From positions 1,088,587 to 1,152,586 of the forward strand of contig CM055100.1 in NCBI GenBank assembly GCA_029204225.1: a stretch of DNA of 64,000 bases, in the 5' to 3' direction. The notes below the pieces were generated by a model, which was given only the letters and a program-made list of their open reading frames with translations, was not told the origin of the DNA and did no database searches. Shown in pieces: positions 32,845 to 42,925 of this stretch. The translations under genes and the position numbers were made by a program. Origin of the DNA: Diphasiastrum complanatum (Eukaryota > Streptophyta > Lycopodiopsida > Lycopodiales > Lycopodiaceae). How positions within the stretch are numbered: the stretch's first letter is position 1; every line of letters starts with the position of its first letter.

Positions 32845-33615
32845 CTAGGACTCTAGATATTTCGTTTGGTCGTCCAGGTTGAGCTCCTTGAGCTCTGCAT
32901 CGGCACTTAGATTCACCTTTGACGTAGAAACTGCAGGCAATGTTGGCTCCATTTGACCTCGCGTCAGCTGGTTTGTCATTGTTGGATGTCTTTCGTTAAA
33001 AAAGTGAGCTTTTGCTTGGTCACACAAGGTGAGCTCCTTGAGCTCTGCATCGGCACTTGAATTTACCTTTGATGTAGAGACTATAGGCAATGTTGGCTCC
33101 ATTTGTTCCCGTGTCAGCTGGTCTGTCACTGTTGGCTGTTCTTCGTTAAATAGGTGAATGAGATTGGGAGGAATGGTTGGCTCAGGTTCATTTGTGTCGT
33201 TCTTTTCTAGTTGGTCCCCTGGCACAGCTCTGACGACACAAGGTCTCCTGCCATTATATAATAACACAAGGTTAACCCCTTTTGCCAAGAAGGCCACCAC
33301 ATGTTCGTTAAACCAGCTTAATCCCAAAATAGCGTCGAAGGCATCCATCTTCAAGATTGTGAACGTTAGTCGATTCTTCCAGGCTCCCAGAGAGATTGGT
33401 AAGTTGGTTGCGAATCTACAAGTGGTCATTGTACCTTTCGCGGTCTCCACACAAATAGGAGTCACATTTTCTTCACATTGGATGTCCAATTCTCCTGTCA
33501 GTTTTTCTGACAAGTAGTTATGTGACGCCCCCAGGTCTACCATGAAGTAAATGATCTTGCCTTGAATACAGCCTTTCAGGTACAATAACTTGGATCCTCT
33601 CGCAGGAGTCGCCAT
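32845..33615 (-). CDS. Retropepsin-like aspartic protease of the gypsy element (256 residues)
   Basis: An intact frame from MATPARGSKLLYL. The active-site region reads VDLGASHNYLS at about residues 27-37, whereas gypsy proteases normally have D-S/T-G; the Leu in the middle is unusual and may reduce activity. DAFDAILGLSWF (about 92-103) matches the flap/second conserved region (MD-xILGMDWL). The C-terminal part has a duplicated block of about 55 residues, seen as QLTREQMEPTLPIVSTSKVN and QLTRGQMEPTLPAVSTSKVN. The frame follows gag in register after one TAG. It would process gag in the particle if active. Confidence 0.75.
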   Translation of the reverse strand: MATPARGSKLLYLKGCIQGKIIYFMVDLGASHNYLSEKLTGELDIQCEENVTPICVETAKGTMTTCRFATNLPISLGAWKNRLTFTILKMDAFDAILGLSWFNEHVVAFLAKGVNLVLLYNGRRPCVVRAVPGDQLEKNDTNEPEPTIPPNLIHLFNEEQPTVTDQLTREQMEPTLPIVSTSKVNSSADAELKELTLCDQAKAHFFNERHPTMTNQLTRGQMEPTLPAVSTSKVNLSADAELKELNLDDQTKYLES

Positions 33616-33648
33616 AAGATGTTCACGATACGCCGCAAGTGCCCCTAT

Positions 33649-35056
33649 CTATTGCAAGGCATTCAGGTCAGACTCCGTCAAATCCGTTTCTGGGTCCTCT
33701 TCATCATCTTGTTCACCATCTTCTTGATCAAATGCCTCTCTCTCCATCCTATCAAATCCTTCAATGGCAGCCATGATTTGCTTATTCAATGGTTTGGGGC
33801 ATGACCTCCAAGAGCGACCTTGCTGATGACAGTTGAAGCAACGCATGGAACTGCCCATTGTTGGTGAGCTGTTGCTGTGACTAGCTGAAGGTCCAACATT
33901 GTTTCTTCTCTGGAACATGTTCCCTCCATTGTTGCCTTGGTTGCCAAACCCTGTTTTTGTTGGGAATTTGTTCACGCTACTCAAGGCTTGGTTGCCATTT
34001 GGAACTGAGTCCCCCCTTGAAAAGAAGCTCGGACTCGGTCTGGATCCACTAAATACTCTTGTTGAGGTTGCGGGAGCAGCTGGTGCCAATGTGCTCTCAT
34101 AATCACAAACCATTTCAGCCGCTCGAATAGTTGAATTGAAATCATGGGGCATGTAGCTGTCTATCGCACGCCGGGTCCAAGATTGCATTCCAGACAATAG
34201 GTAATGAGTTTTGTCCGCCTCGGACATATCTTCAATAATCCATACACTCTGTCTGAATTTATTGAGGTATTCTCGCAATGACTTTATGTTTGAGCCCCGA
34301 TAATTCTGTCCTCAATCTCATGTGTGAATCCTTCGGTATGAACTCCCCTCGTAACGCGGCTTTAAATGCGTCCCATGTTTGAAAATGCATTTCTGCCATC
34401 CGGTACCAATTTGTAGTGTAGCCCTCAAAATATGCTAATGCCAAGTCAGTTCTTTCTTCCTCAGGAGTGTTCATCAGACGGAAGTAATGGTCCATGTGAA
34501 ACAACCAATCTTCCACAACTCGAATGTCACGCTCTCCTTTGAAAGTAGGTGGTGCTTTCACTTTGGCAGTCTTTCTTGGGCCCTCCGTGTTTCGCGCTCG
34601 TGGTTCTCTTGGTATCTATGGAGGAGGCGCCACTGCATTCCCCCTAGTTGCTTCCAACTCTTCAAACCTGGCTTCGAGCTGTGTTAGCCCGTCTCTCATT
34701 TCTCTAGCAAGGTTAATTTGAGTAAGATTCATGGCTCGCAAGGATGTTTGCCATTCTTTCCTTTCGGTTTCTCTATCCTTCTTCACCTCGCTAAGCATAG
34801 CCATCATTGCGCTTGATAAGTATTGCCGCATCTTCACTTCAAAGAGGTCCTGTTGCGCCTCTGGCAAGGGTTCATCTCTTGGTGTAGGTTCAGAAGGGCC
34901 ACCCATCTCTTCGTGGAGGGGCGCCACTGTGGAGTGCATACGCTCTTTCTTTCTCGACTTGGACCTGGTGCCATCTTGATGCATGCGAGAGCTGTATTCT
35001 CGAGTCAGCTCTTCTCCGTCCGTCAGTGCTCGTAACTCTTCAAGATGGTCCTCCAT
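33649..35056 (-). pseudogene. Gypsy gag, interrupted by one stop and one frameshift
   Basis: Three pieces make one gag. 35056-34616: N-terminal acidic and coiled-coil part (MEDHLEELRALTDGEEL), ending in TAG after AVAPPP. 34615-34259: capsid core, in the same frame (APPTFKGERDIRVVEDWLFH, LALAYFEGYTTNWY, TWDAFKAALRGEFIP), the retrotrans_gag pattern. 34278-33649: shifted frame, REYLNKFRQ onward, then a Ser/Asn/Gly-rich linker and a zinc knuckle CFNCHQQGRSWRSC in which the usual His is Arg. It ends with a Glu/Asp-rich tail before TAG at 33649. With almost identical LTRs, the lesions are either very recent or the element moves with help from intact relatives. Confidence 0.82.
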
Positions 35057-35872
35057 TATAGTCAGAGGTGTACTTCCAACAGATTATCGCCTCAATCCTT
35101 TTTATATTTGAAGCTCTCCCTTCTGTCAGCCGGGCCCCACAGCTCTCTTTTCTTCTTTATTGAATCAGCTTCAATGAAAATATCCCTTCCTCAAACTTAG
35201 CATGCCCACATCACCTGAGAGCCAAGTAGGAACCAGGTCATTTGTGTCCAAGCAAGCACACAACAAACGGAACATACCAACCAAAGCAAACACAGAGGAT
35301 CCCTCTCAAGCCACAAACCCCCCTGAGACCGGACGTAGGACCTTTGCCTAGCCGCGCCCACACAAATCTATCACAGAATTAGCCCACGGGGAAACATCCA
35401 TCCAACCATCCATGCTTTCACCATTAAGCAGCACATTGCCTCAGTCACGCCCCACCACTTTTTGGTCGATAGCCCTTATAGCTAAACGATCGGCAGCTAT
35501 CCGGCACCGGCAGCTAACCACCCGTGCTTTACACCCGAATTCGAGCAGCATCTCTGTATCAATGGTTAACCCGTACAGTTCGAATATGTCACCCCGCACC
35601 CCACAAGGTACAGACCGTGCTTTCACCTACCTAGGCAGCACTTTGCCTCATCCGTCCTACGTGCAGACAGCGCCAGGCCTGAACAGCGAGAACTGACCGT
35701 GCTTACACCTCGAGGGCAGCACTTTGATTCATCAAGTCCCCCGTTTTGTCGACCACCCCGACCGTGGACGCACCCGTGCTTACACTGTGAGCAGCACCTT
35801 GCACAACGGTTGTCCTGACAAATCCCAAAACGTGGCCATCCCTGTGAGACTTGCGTAGCTGACCGGCTAGTC

Positions 35873-35885
35873 GGCTCTGATACCA
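35873..35885 (-). promoter_or_regulatory. Gypsy primer binding site
   Basis: Plus strand GGCTCTGATACCA, two bases inside the 5' LTR, pairs with initiator tRNA-Met. Confidence 0.9.
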
Positions 35886-35887
35886 CA

Positions 35888-36809
35888 TGTTGCGCCGGCG
35901 CCTCAAAGGGCGCTGGGACTTGAGCGGTTTCCCCAACACGCGCTTAAGTCTAACATTCATCCATCATGTACTTATGTAAAAGCCAACTCAGAAACGTAAC
36001 AAGCTTAACCATTCAGACTTAAGAAAACTGGAATCCCAACCAACCCGAAAGCCAACTCAGAATCCGTCCCCAAAAGGTAACCAAAGGCAAAGACAAGCCA
36101 CACATGAAACCCAAGGCATAGTGGTCGCCAAACTGACCAATTGGCATAGCGGCAAGCCCCATGTCGATGACAGGGACCCTTAGGCGCCAGCGACGCAAAA
36201 AGGTTGTAGTAAGGGTCCTTCCACTTGGACCAGTCCCGGAGGCGAAACCGAAATGGTAATCATCCCCAAGGATCAACTTTATTAGATTTGGAAGAGGTTA
36301 CATTCATACATAGACTGACCGGTCTCGGGGCCACCAACACGTGCTGGGCATTGTGCCTGGCTCGTGCTGGTAGAAGGAGCTGAGACCTGGCGACTGGATT
36401 CCTGGCGCTGGTTGAGCTGCCCAAGTTTCTGTCTGCCGGACTCCCCCTATAGTTCTGCTGTGATTCGGCGCACCCCCTCTGGTTTGAAACATAGTGCTTT
36501 CTGGTAAAGCACGCTTTTTAGGACTTGGTTTTTATTTTGCTGATTAAGTCTGGCAAGCCTGGCAGAATCAGTCTGGCTCCCAGACATGGGTGTCCCGGGA
36601 GCCGTCCCGGCGGCCGAATCAACCTGCTTTCCTGACTAGGCCATGATTCGAGCTCCAGAGCTAGCTCATGACTTTGTGACTACTTGGCTGGCTCACCACA
36701 GGTCGGAGGCTCAGTCCTTGACGTTCTAACTTGCTCTGGGACCTTAGGGAGTGTCACCCCTTTGAGTCTTACAGGGCACGCTGGGTGCACCCGAGTCAGC
36801 TTTACAACA
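35888..36809 (-). repeat. 5' LTR of the young gypsy element
   Basis: 922 bp; lacks a 5-bp CCCCA copy present in the other LTR. Confidence 0.92.
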
Positions 36810-36814
36810 CTTGC

Positions 36815-37854
36815 AAGCTACCACGTGGCAAGCCACGTAGGCCTGCCAAGTGGAAAACCATTTCTACTATCTGTCAATTTTGTCGCAGACTACCACGTGG
36901 AAAGCCACGTAGGTCTACCGTCGTGGCAAGTCCTGCAAGCTTAGGGTTTGTCACGTGGCAAACCGTGTAGGTCTAACATAGGCTTATGTGGCAAGCCAAC
37001 CAGACTTTGCCACGTAGGCTTGAGTGGACCTAGAAAGAGAAAGAGGTGGGGCTCAAAAGCTGCCATGTGGCAAGCTACGTAGGGCTACCATACGCTGTGT
37101 AGCAGGCCACATAGGCCTGCTATCTACCAAGCTTGTCATAGGCTGCCATGTGGCAAGTCATGCAGGCTTGGGGTTAGCCACGTGGCAAGCCACGTAGACC
37201 TATCATAGGCTGGCAAGCCAATTAGGCCTACGTGGTTTGCTATTTGCCAAGCCTGTCACACATTGCCACATGGCAAACTACATAGGTCTGCCACATGGCA
37301 AATCATGCAGGCTTGAGGTTTGTCATGTGGCAAGCCATGTAGGCCTGCCATAAGCTTGTGTGGCAAGCCAACCGGGCTTTGCCACGTAGGCTTGAGTGGA
37401 CCTAGAGAGAGATAGATATAGGTGCCATGTGGCAAGCCACGCAGGCCTACCATAGGCTTGCATGGTAGGCCACATAGGCATGGCATGGGTTTGATGGCAG
37501 GCCTACGTGACAAACAACGTAGTTCTAATATAGGCTTGTGTGGCAAGCCAACCAAGCTCTACCATGTAGGCTTGAGTGGACCTAGAGAGAGAGAGAGAGA
37601 TGAGACTCGCAAGTTGCCACGTGGCTTGCCACGTAGGCATGTCATGAGACAAACCATGCAGGCTTGTCACTTGCCATGTGGCAAGCCATGTAGGCCTATC
37701 ATAGACTTGCGTGGCAGGTCATATAGGAATGACATAGGCTTGTGTCTATCATGCATGCATGTTGCAGTCTGCCACATAGGCTTGACATAGGCTTGTGTGG
37801 CAAGCCAACTAAGCTATGCCACGTAGGTCTGCCATGCAGGCTTGAGTGGAACTT

Positions 37855-37856
<2 letters not shown>
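36815..37856. repeat. CACGTG-rich minisatellite, right part
   Basis: Continuation of the array at 30716-31550. Here CCACGTGGCAAGCCACGTAG cores are better preserved near 36832-36960. Block ends GAGTGGACCTAGA occur near 37021, 37393, 37573 and 37844, with spacings of about 372, 180 and 271 bp, near multiples of 90. Without the gypsy insert the array is about 1.9-2 kb. Confidence 0.85.

Positions 37857-37857
<1 letters not shown>

Positions 37858-37917
<60 letters not shown>
37858..37917. repeat. (GA)n microsatellite
   Basis: About 60 bp of uninterrupted GA closing the satellite array. Confidence 0.95.
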
Positions 37918-37919
<2 letters not shown>

Positions 37920-38159
37920 TGAAAGGCCCACCAGGCCTGCGTTTTGAAGCCTTCACAGCCAATTTTTTCCTTCATAGAAATGCATTTTTATTTCAGCCTT
38001 TCTCATGAAAAGTCTGATAATTTAAAAAATCTTTAGAGCGCTTTTCAAATTTAATGAAATCCTTGATAATGAAAGTCTCGTTTGTTTATGCTTTCACCAT
38101 GAAAGTATGTACATGCACTTCAAAACACTATGCGTGTTGATAAAGGGTAATTTGAATTT

Positions 38160-38330
38160 GGAGTGGGCCTCTTAGATGCATGCTTGGGGAGGAGGGACAT
38201 GCATCCTTTTTTCCATACATGCATCCTCTTCCCCATCATTTCTAGTTCAAAAAATGTGTATGCATGGGTGAGGTGAGGAGGATGCATGGGTCCCCACTCA
38301 TACATACAAAAGTGTATGTAAGTCTAAATA
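38160..38330. repeat. Dispersed repeat with GCATGCAT words, copy 1
   Basis: About 150 bp rich in ATGCATG, GGATGCATGGGT and CCATACATGCATCC words; a second copy in the same orientation lies at 40855-41000, followed in both cases by a TATATATA run. The class is unknown. Confidence 0.6.
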
Positions 38331-38338
38331 TATATATA

Positions 38339-38370
38339 CTAGTGAAGAGTGCCCGTCGTTGACGGGCAAT
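38339..38370 (-). mobile_element. Helitron-like 3' terminus
   Basis: On the minus strand, the hairpin GCCCGTC-AAC-GACGGGC (7-bp perfect stem) is followed by an 8-nt spacer ACTCTTCA, CTAG, then T. A short hairpin just upstream of CTRR inserted before T is the diagnostic Helitron 3' end. The matching 5' TC end, on the plus strand at higher coordinates, was not identified with confidence, and no Rep/helicase coding sequence is present. Confidence 0.5.
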
Positions 38371-38781
38371 GGAGGCCGATCTAGGTGGCGGCTGATGATT
38401 TGAATAATTTGAGTCTTACAATCATGAAGAGCACGTCTAGTTCTCGATCCAAAATGACACGCATCTCGACGATTGCATCAGTTTCGTTTGACATATACCA
38501 GCTAAACGCAGATAAACATACAGCGAAACACAAAATGCTACGTTAATGAAGAAGACAAAACCTAGAGTCCAAACACAGATAATAAGCCATGAAAAGGACA
38601 AAATGTAGAGTGAAAACACAAAAGATTATGTTATGGAAAAAAAGTGAAATAGTAAAAGTATATGTATATTATTGCAGAGTAATCTGGATTGTGCAAGTAG
38701 TTCATCTCGCATCCTTGATAATCATACATCTCTGCTTTCTCTTGCAATCTGCTCGTCATTTTATTTTACTTTTGTTTCTCG

Positions 38782-38863
38782 TCAAAAGCTTCGCATTCAT
38801 GCACTAAACTGTGCATTCTGCGACAAAAGCTTTGCATTCATGCACTAAACTGTGCATTCTGCA
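38782..38863. repeat. 41-bp tandem duplication
   Basis: Two adjacent copies of CAAAAGCTTTGCATTCATGC-type sequence, each continuing to GTGCATTCTGC, differing at a few bases. Confidence 0.85.
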
Positions 38864-39191
38864 AGGAAGCGAAGGAAAAAGCAAGACAAGACAAGGGCAA
38901 GGGGATCAAGTCCATTTTTAGATAAACATTATCCCATTTACCTAAGAAACAAATACTACATGAACATGAGGTATGATTAAGTCTTCTTTCACATATAATA
39001 GGTTCTCCATAGAGGCTGTTCGAATTTCTCTGAACTCTGCAGCCATGCGTGACTTGTGACTATCTCCCTCACCAAGTCTCATGATAGAACCATTTGATCT
39101 ACTTTATTTATGAAGACACGTGACTCCACTTGCTGCCGCTCTAGAGATAGTCAATTGTGTTTTGATCACTAAAGAAAAAGATTTATTTATT

Positions 39192-39404
39192 ACGTATCTA
39201 CTCATAGTATTGTTGCCCCTGCTAGGTAGCTTCGTTGAAGGAGCTTTTGGTCGTTTTCTGGGTTCAAAAGGAACCGCTATAGTAACTACCACGTGCGTTT
39301 CATTATCTTCCATTTTATCTTTGATTGCTTTCTATGAAGTTGTGCTGGGAGCCAGTGCTTGCTATATCAAGATTGCTCCATGGATCACTTCACATGAAAT
39401 CTGA
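39192..39404 (+). pseudogene. nad5: Nuclear copy of mitochondrial nad5 (5' end)
   Basis: Codons read [20 protein letters not shown], then [32 protein letters not shown] and APWI. This is the N-terminus of NADH dehydrogenase subunit 5, a proton-pumping membrane subunit of mitochondrial complex I. Only about 69 residues are present before the similarity stops after TSHEI and a TGA. The codon at the expected start is ACG (39192-39194), not ATG. It is surrounded by nuclear repeats, so I read it as a nuclear mitochondrial insert (NUMT). The ends of the insert beyond the coding part are unclear. Confidence 0.85.
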
Positions 39405-39409
39405 CTTTT

Positions 39410-40780
39410 GCAAAATTCCTCAGGTGACCGCATTTAAAATTGTTTTATGATTCTTGTTTGCGTTTCTTTGAAAAGTAGACTGACGTGTAGCTTGGCTATC
39501 CAGGCTGCCAAAAGAATTAGCGTGCAGATTTCAGTCAGGAAATGCCATGTGGCCTAACAAAATCAAAAGCAATGAAGGGCAATCTAATTGCTACAGACCA
39601 GCTCGTAAGAATTCTCAGCTATAGTATCTCCCTTCCTGGCCTGTACAGCAACACAAAAAAAAATCAAAATTTTTTAAAAACACTAAAATGTAAGTATGAA
39701 AAGATACCAGCTAGCTGAATTGACCATTAACCTGAATCACTTGTCTATGACCAGCTCCATCCTAGTAACTATAGGTGATTTCTAGCGCTTCATCTACAAC
39801 ATTTAAACACTTCAGTCAGCACAATTGTCAAATAGAACCAATTATGAAGCAATAATTACATGAAGCAACCCCAAAACAAAACCAAAGAAAAGGAGTAAAA
39901 GCATGATGAACATTAAAAAGGAGGGAGATACCTATAGCAACCAAAGCTCTAAAGTGAATACGATTCTATCATAAATTCTAGCAGCACATAAATGCAAACG
40001 TCATTCACAGTGGACTGGACGATGGCACACTACTTAGTGCTTCTCATTGAATCTCTTCATAAGAACCCTTGTTATTATGCCGCCTACTAACCAGGCTCCT
40101 TGAAGGCAGCTGTACAACCTTTTAGCATGAGCTTTTCATGCGCCTCCTGTTTTTCATAGTAGGTCATTTGCATCAACTTACTACCACCAATAGCCTGCTG
40201 TTCTCACCATCGGCTTGCATAGACCAATACGCAGCGGCCAACAACACCCAATCTGGATGAATTCAGTCTCTCTGAGGTCAATTTGACAACCATAATCCCT
40301 GTACATGTGCGCTTGCAGTTTTTTTTAGTAGAAGTTAGCTATGGATATCTGAAAAAACTAAGGAATAAAGATAGATAGCGTGTTAGTTTGTGCGTCTTTC
40401 TAGTTGATTAAACAACAGTTAGGGTAGGACCGGGTCTGAATTTCTGTAGCGGACTGCATAAAAATGCCTTTGGCAGGACTAAGAGTGACTTGTTGTGGTT
40501 GAAGTTTCCATCAATTTGTTTTTTTCAACATCAAAACCCTTAATGTTGAATCTTTCTTGTAGAACCATCAGCCTTCGTAGTCCTTGGTTGTTAGGAGACT
40601 GTCAATACTGTGACTCTACTCCATGTAATATATGTGTGGAATGCTGGTAGGAGGACACATAGAGAACGCTACCGTCCGCACCTCCTCGGCTATTCAGCTA
40701 CCATGTTCACATCTCTGGTAGGTCCCGATGAATGCTTCAACAAATGCGCCCGATCTAGCAGGTGCTATAATTTGATGGGA
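39410..40780. other. Gene-free tract
   Basis: No recognised coding or repeat family. Some of it could be non-coding mitochondrial DNA transferred with nad5, or the interior of the Helitron-like element, but neither can be shown here. Confidence 0.35.
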
Positions 40781-40854
40781 GAGAGAGAGAGACAAAAATT
40801 ATTGAGGTAGGGTCTAGGTGTGGGAAGAAGAAACAAAACAAGAGAGAGAGAGAG

Positions 40855-40998
40855 AGATGCATGAATGGAGGGGTAGGAGGGCATGCATCTTCCTCCCCAT
40901 ACATGCATTCTCTTTTTTTGAATTTTTAGTTCAGAAAAAGAGCATGCATGGGTGAGGGGGAGGATGCATGGGTGAACCCATGCGCAAAACTATACATA

Positions 40999-41000
<2 letters not shown>
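40855..41000. repeat. Dispersed repeat with GCATGCAT words, copy 2
   Basis: Same word order as 38160-38330 (GGGCATGCATCTTCC..., TTTTAGTTCAGAAAAAG, GGATGCATGGGT). It is preceded by a short (GA)n run. Confidence 0.6.
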
Positions 41001-41002
<2 letters not shown>

Positions 41003-41038
<36 letters not shown>

Positions 41039-41040
41039 TA
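41003..41040. repeat. (TA)n microsatellite
   Basis: About 32-38 bp of TA. A second (TA)n run of about 48 bp lies at 41333-41380. Confidence 0.9.
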
Positions 41041-41329
41041 TGTATGTATCTTTTAATCATATCAACATCTTTGCATTTAATTTTGGCTCGAATTTTGATC
41101 ACTATGTACTGACGTTTATAGAGCTTAGCTCCGTAAATGGCATTGCCAAGTTGTATATATGTTGTAAATAACAACCATTAATTGCTATGGGTAGAGTTGT
41201 TGATTCTGATTTAAAAGGTGAAGGCTCTAATCTTGATCACTATGTATTGACGTTTACAAAGCTTAGTTTCTTAATTGAATTTTTAATTCAATTTAAAATC
41301 GATTGGTAAATGATTCCTTAAAATTTATG

Positions 41330-41332
<3 letters not shown>

Positions 41333-41380
<48 letters not shown>
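41333..41380. repeat. (TA)n microsatellite
   Basis: About 48 bp of TA dinucleotides. Confidence 0.95.
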
Positions 41381-41382
<2 letters not shown>

Positions 41383-41608
41383 TAGTAGATGCATGTCGTA
41401 TATAATCGACGTTTTTGAAGCTAAGCTTTTTTCAAAAGACCATTATGAAACATAATTTGCATCTAAAAACATAATCAATGTTGAAAATAGTAGATAAGTA
41501 ATTTAAAAAAAGTGCACAAATGCTGTTATGCATTACGTATTATGGAAGGTGTCGGGTAGAGGACATTCTGCCCAGTAAGAATGTCCAGAATTTTTTAGGC
41601 GAGGCCTC

Positions 41609-42738
41609 TGTTGGATTATTCTCCTACTAATCGATTGACATTTTAATCTTGTCTTACTTTTATCCAGACCTGCAATTTTCTTCGTGTTTTTACACAGTCT
41701 ACATAACTCCTCAGAAACGGCTCATAGTGTCGGCTTTTTCGTCTTTTTTGTCTTTCGGCATTTTTGGCATTTTCGCCTGTTAGAATTTTTGCTTTTTGAG
41801 ATTTTCTCTCACTTCGGCTTTTTCGCAAAATGTCAGATGCCCTAAAAGTTAAGAAAATGTCTTTAGCGAAGACTGTCGTGTTTTTCGCAAAATGCTAGAT
41901 GCCTTAAAAGTTAAGGAAATGACTTTAGTGAAGATTGTCGCATTTTTCACACTTGTCGCATTTTTCGCCTGTGGTAGTTTACGTTCATTTCTGCAGAGTG
42001 ACAATTTAAGTTCATTTCTACAGACAGACTGTTTACGACCAAAGCCACCGACTTGCATTAATCCATCAGCAAGTAGTTTCTGAGAAGTCCTAACTGGATG
42101 GATGCCAATACATCACAGCCAACTGGATGACGTTTTTGACGACCTAATTGCTCAGTATAAATACATGTTCATATTTCAACATCTAATACAAAGATCAAGT
42201 ATTGAATAACTAGCTCTCTCTCAAACCTGTGAGCTTGAACACCCTTGAGCATTCTCGCTCAGAGTTGATTAAAGATTGCTATTGCGCTTACTGCTTATCA
42301 ATAGTTGCGCTTAATTCAAACTTTTATTTAGTCATTCAAAAATAGCTTAGAGTTGCGGCTTCGATCCGCAAACGTGTTGCACTCATTTACTTCTGTTTCG
42401 TTTCATACTGAATCAATATTATCTTTTATTGCGTTCAGGTTTGTCTCAGAATGTATGCGTTTTTGTAATTCGTCGCAATAGATTATTTGTCTGATAATTC
42501 AATGCTTAAATGTTTGGCTACGTAATCACTGTAGTACTGATGATTTCAAAGTTAGTTACTATAAGATCGAACGTGATTTTTATCACTATTGTTTTGGTCG
42601 AAATTGATAAGCGTAGTCATGCATGAAGAAAGAGAAAGATAGTTTACTCCGCTGCGCACGATAAGTTTTCTTTCTTGTCGTTCGAATTATTTTTATTCAA
42701 TTCTTTTAGACCTATCTTTTACACACCTCTTTTCGACA
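41609..42738 (+). repeat. 5' LTR of a truncated copia element
   Basis: Bounded on the right by the primer site at 42739; the left end is placed at TGTTGGATTATTCTCC, which is a guess from the usual TGTTGG start. It ends TTTTCGACA. A TATAAATA box lies near 42156, with transcription expected just downstream. A 62-bp tandem duplication (41819-41880, 41881-41942) begins TTTTTCGCAAAATG. The 3' LTR is absent. Confidence 0.6.
41819..41942. repeat. 62-bp tandem duplication in the LTR
   Basis: Two adjacent copies of a unit starting TTTTTCGCAAAATG and ending GACTGTCG or GATTGTCG, about 85% alike by eye. Confidence 0.85.
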
Positions 42739-42750
42739 TGGTATCAGAGC
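42739..42750 (+). promoter_or_regulatory. Copia primer binding site
   Basis: TGGTATCAGAGC right after the LTR end CGACA. Confidence 0.9.
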
Positions 42751-42925
42751 GTTGATTCTTCTTCAAGGCCTAATATTATATCACAATGCAAGCTCTTATA
42801 CTTGATATCTTTCGCGATATCAAATTATTCTTCGGTTCGAATCAATTTATTTCGGTATTAGAGAATCAATTTCCAATTGTAGCGCAACATGGTATCTCTC
42901 TTAACGTCGTCAGACTAAAGTTCTA

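Larger units (their letters stand above)
31551..36809 (-). mobile_element. Young non-autonomous Ty3/gypsy element (gag-protease only)
   Basis: Near-identical LTRs lie at 31551-32477 (927 bp) and 35888-36809 (922 bp), with a perfect target duplication CTTGC (31546-31550, 36810-36814). The primer site is plus-strand GGCTCTGATACCA (35873-35885), and the purine tract is plus-strand TCCTCCCCTC at 32478. The 3.4-kb interior has gag and a retropepsin on the minus strand but no RT, RNase H or integrase. The LTRs differ by one 5-bp indel and only a few substitutions that I could see, so this is the youngest dated insertion here. It entered the CACGTG satellite. Confidence 0.93.

Noticed and set aside
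30716-37856. CRISPR-like array
   Set aside because: Units are contiguous and imperfect with no regular unique spacers, and the DNA is plant nuclear.
39120-39191. Upstream extension of the nad5 frame from ATG
   Set aside because: These codons do not match nad5; similarity begins right after the ACG at 39192.
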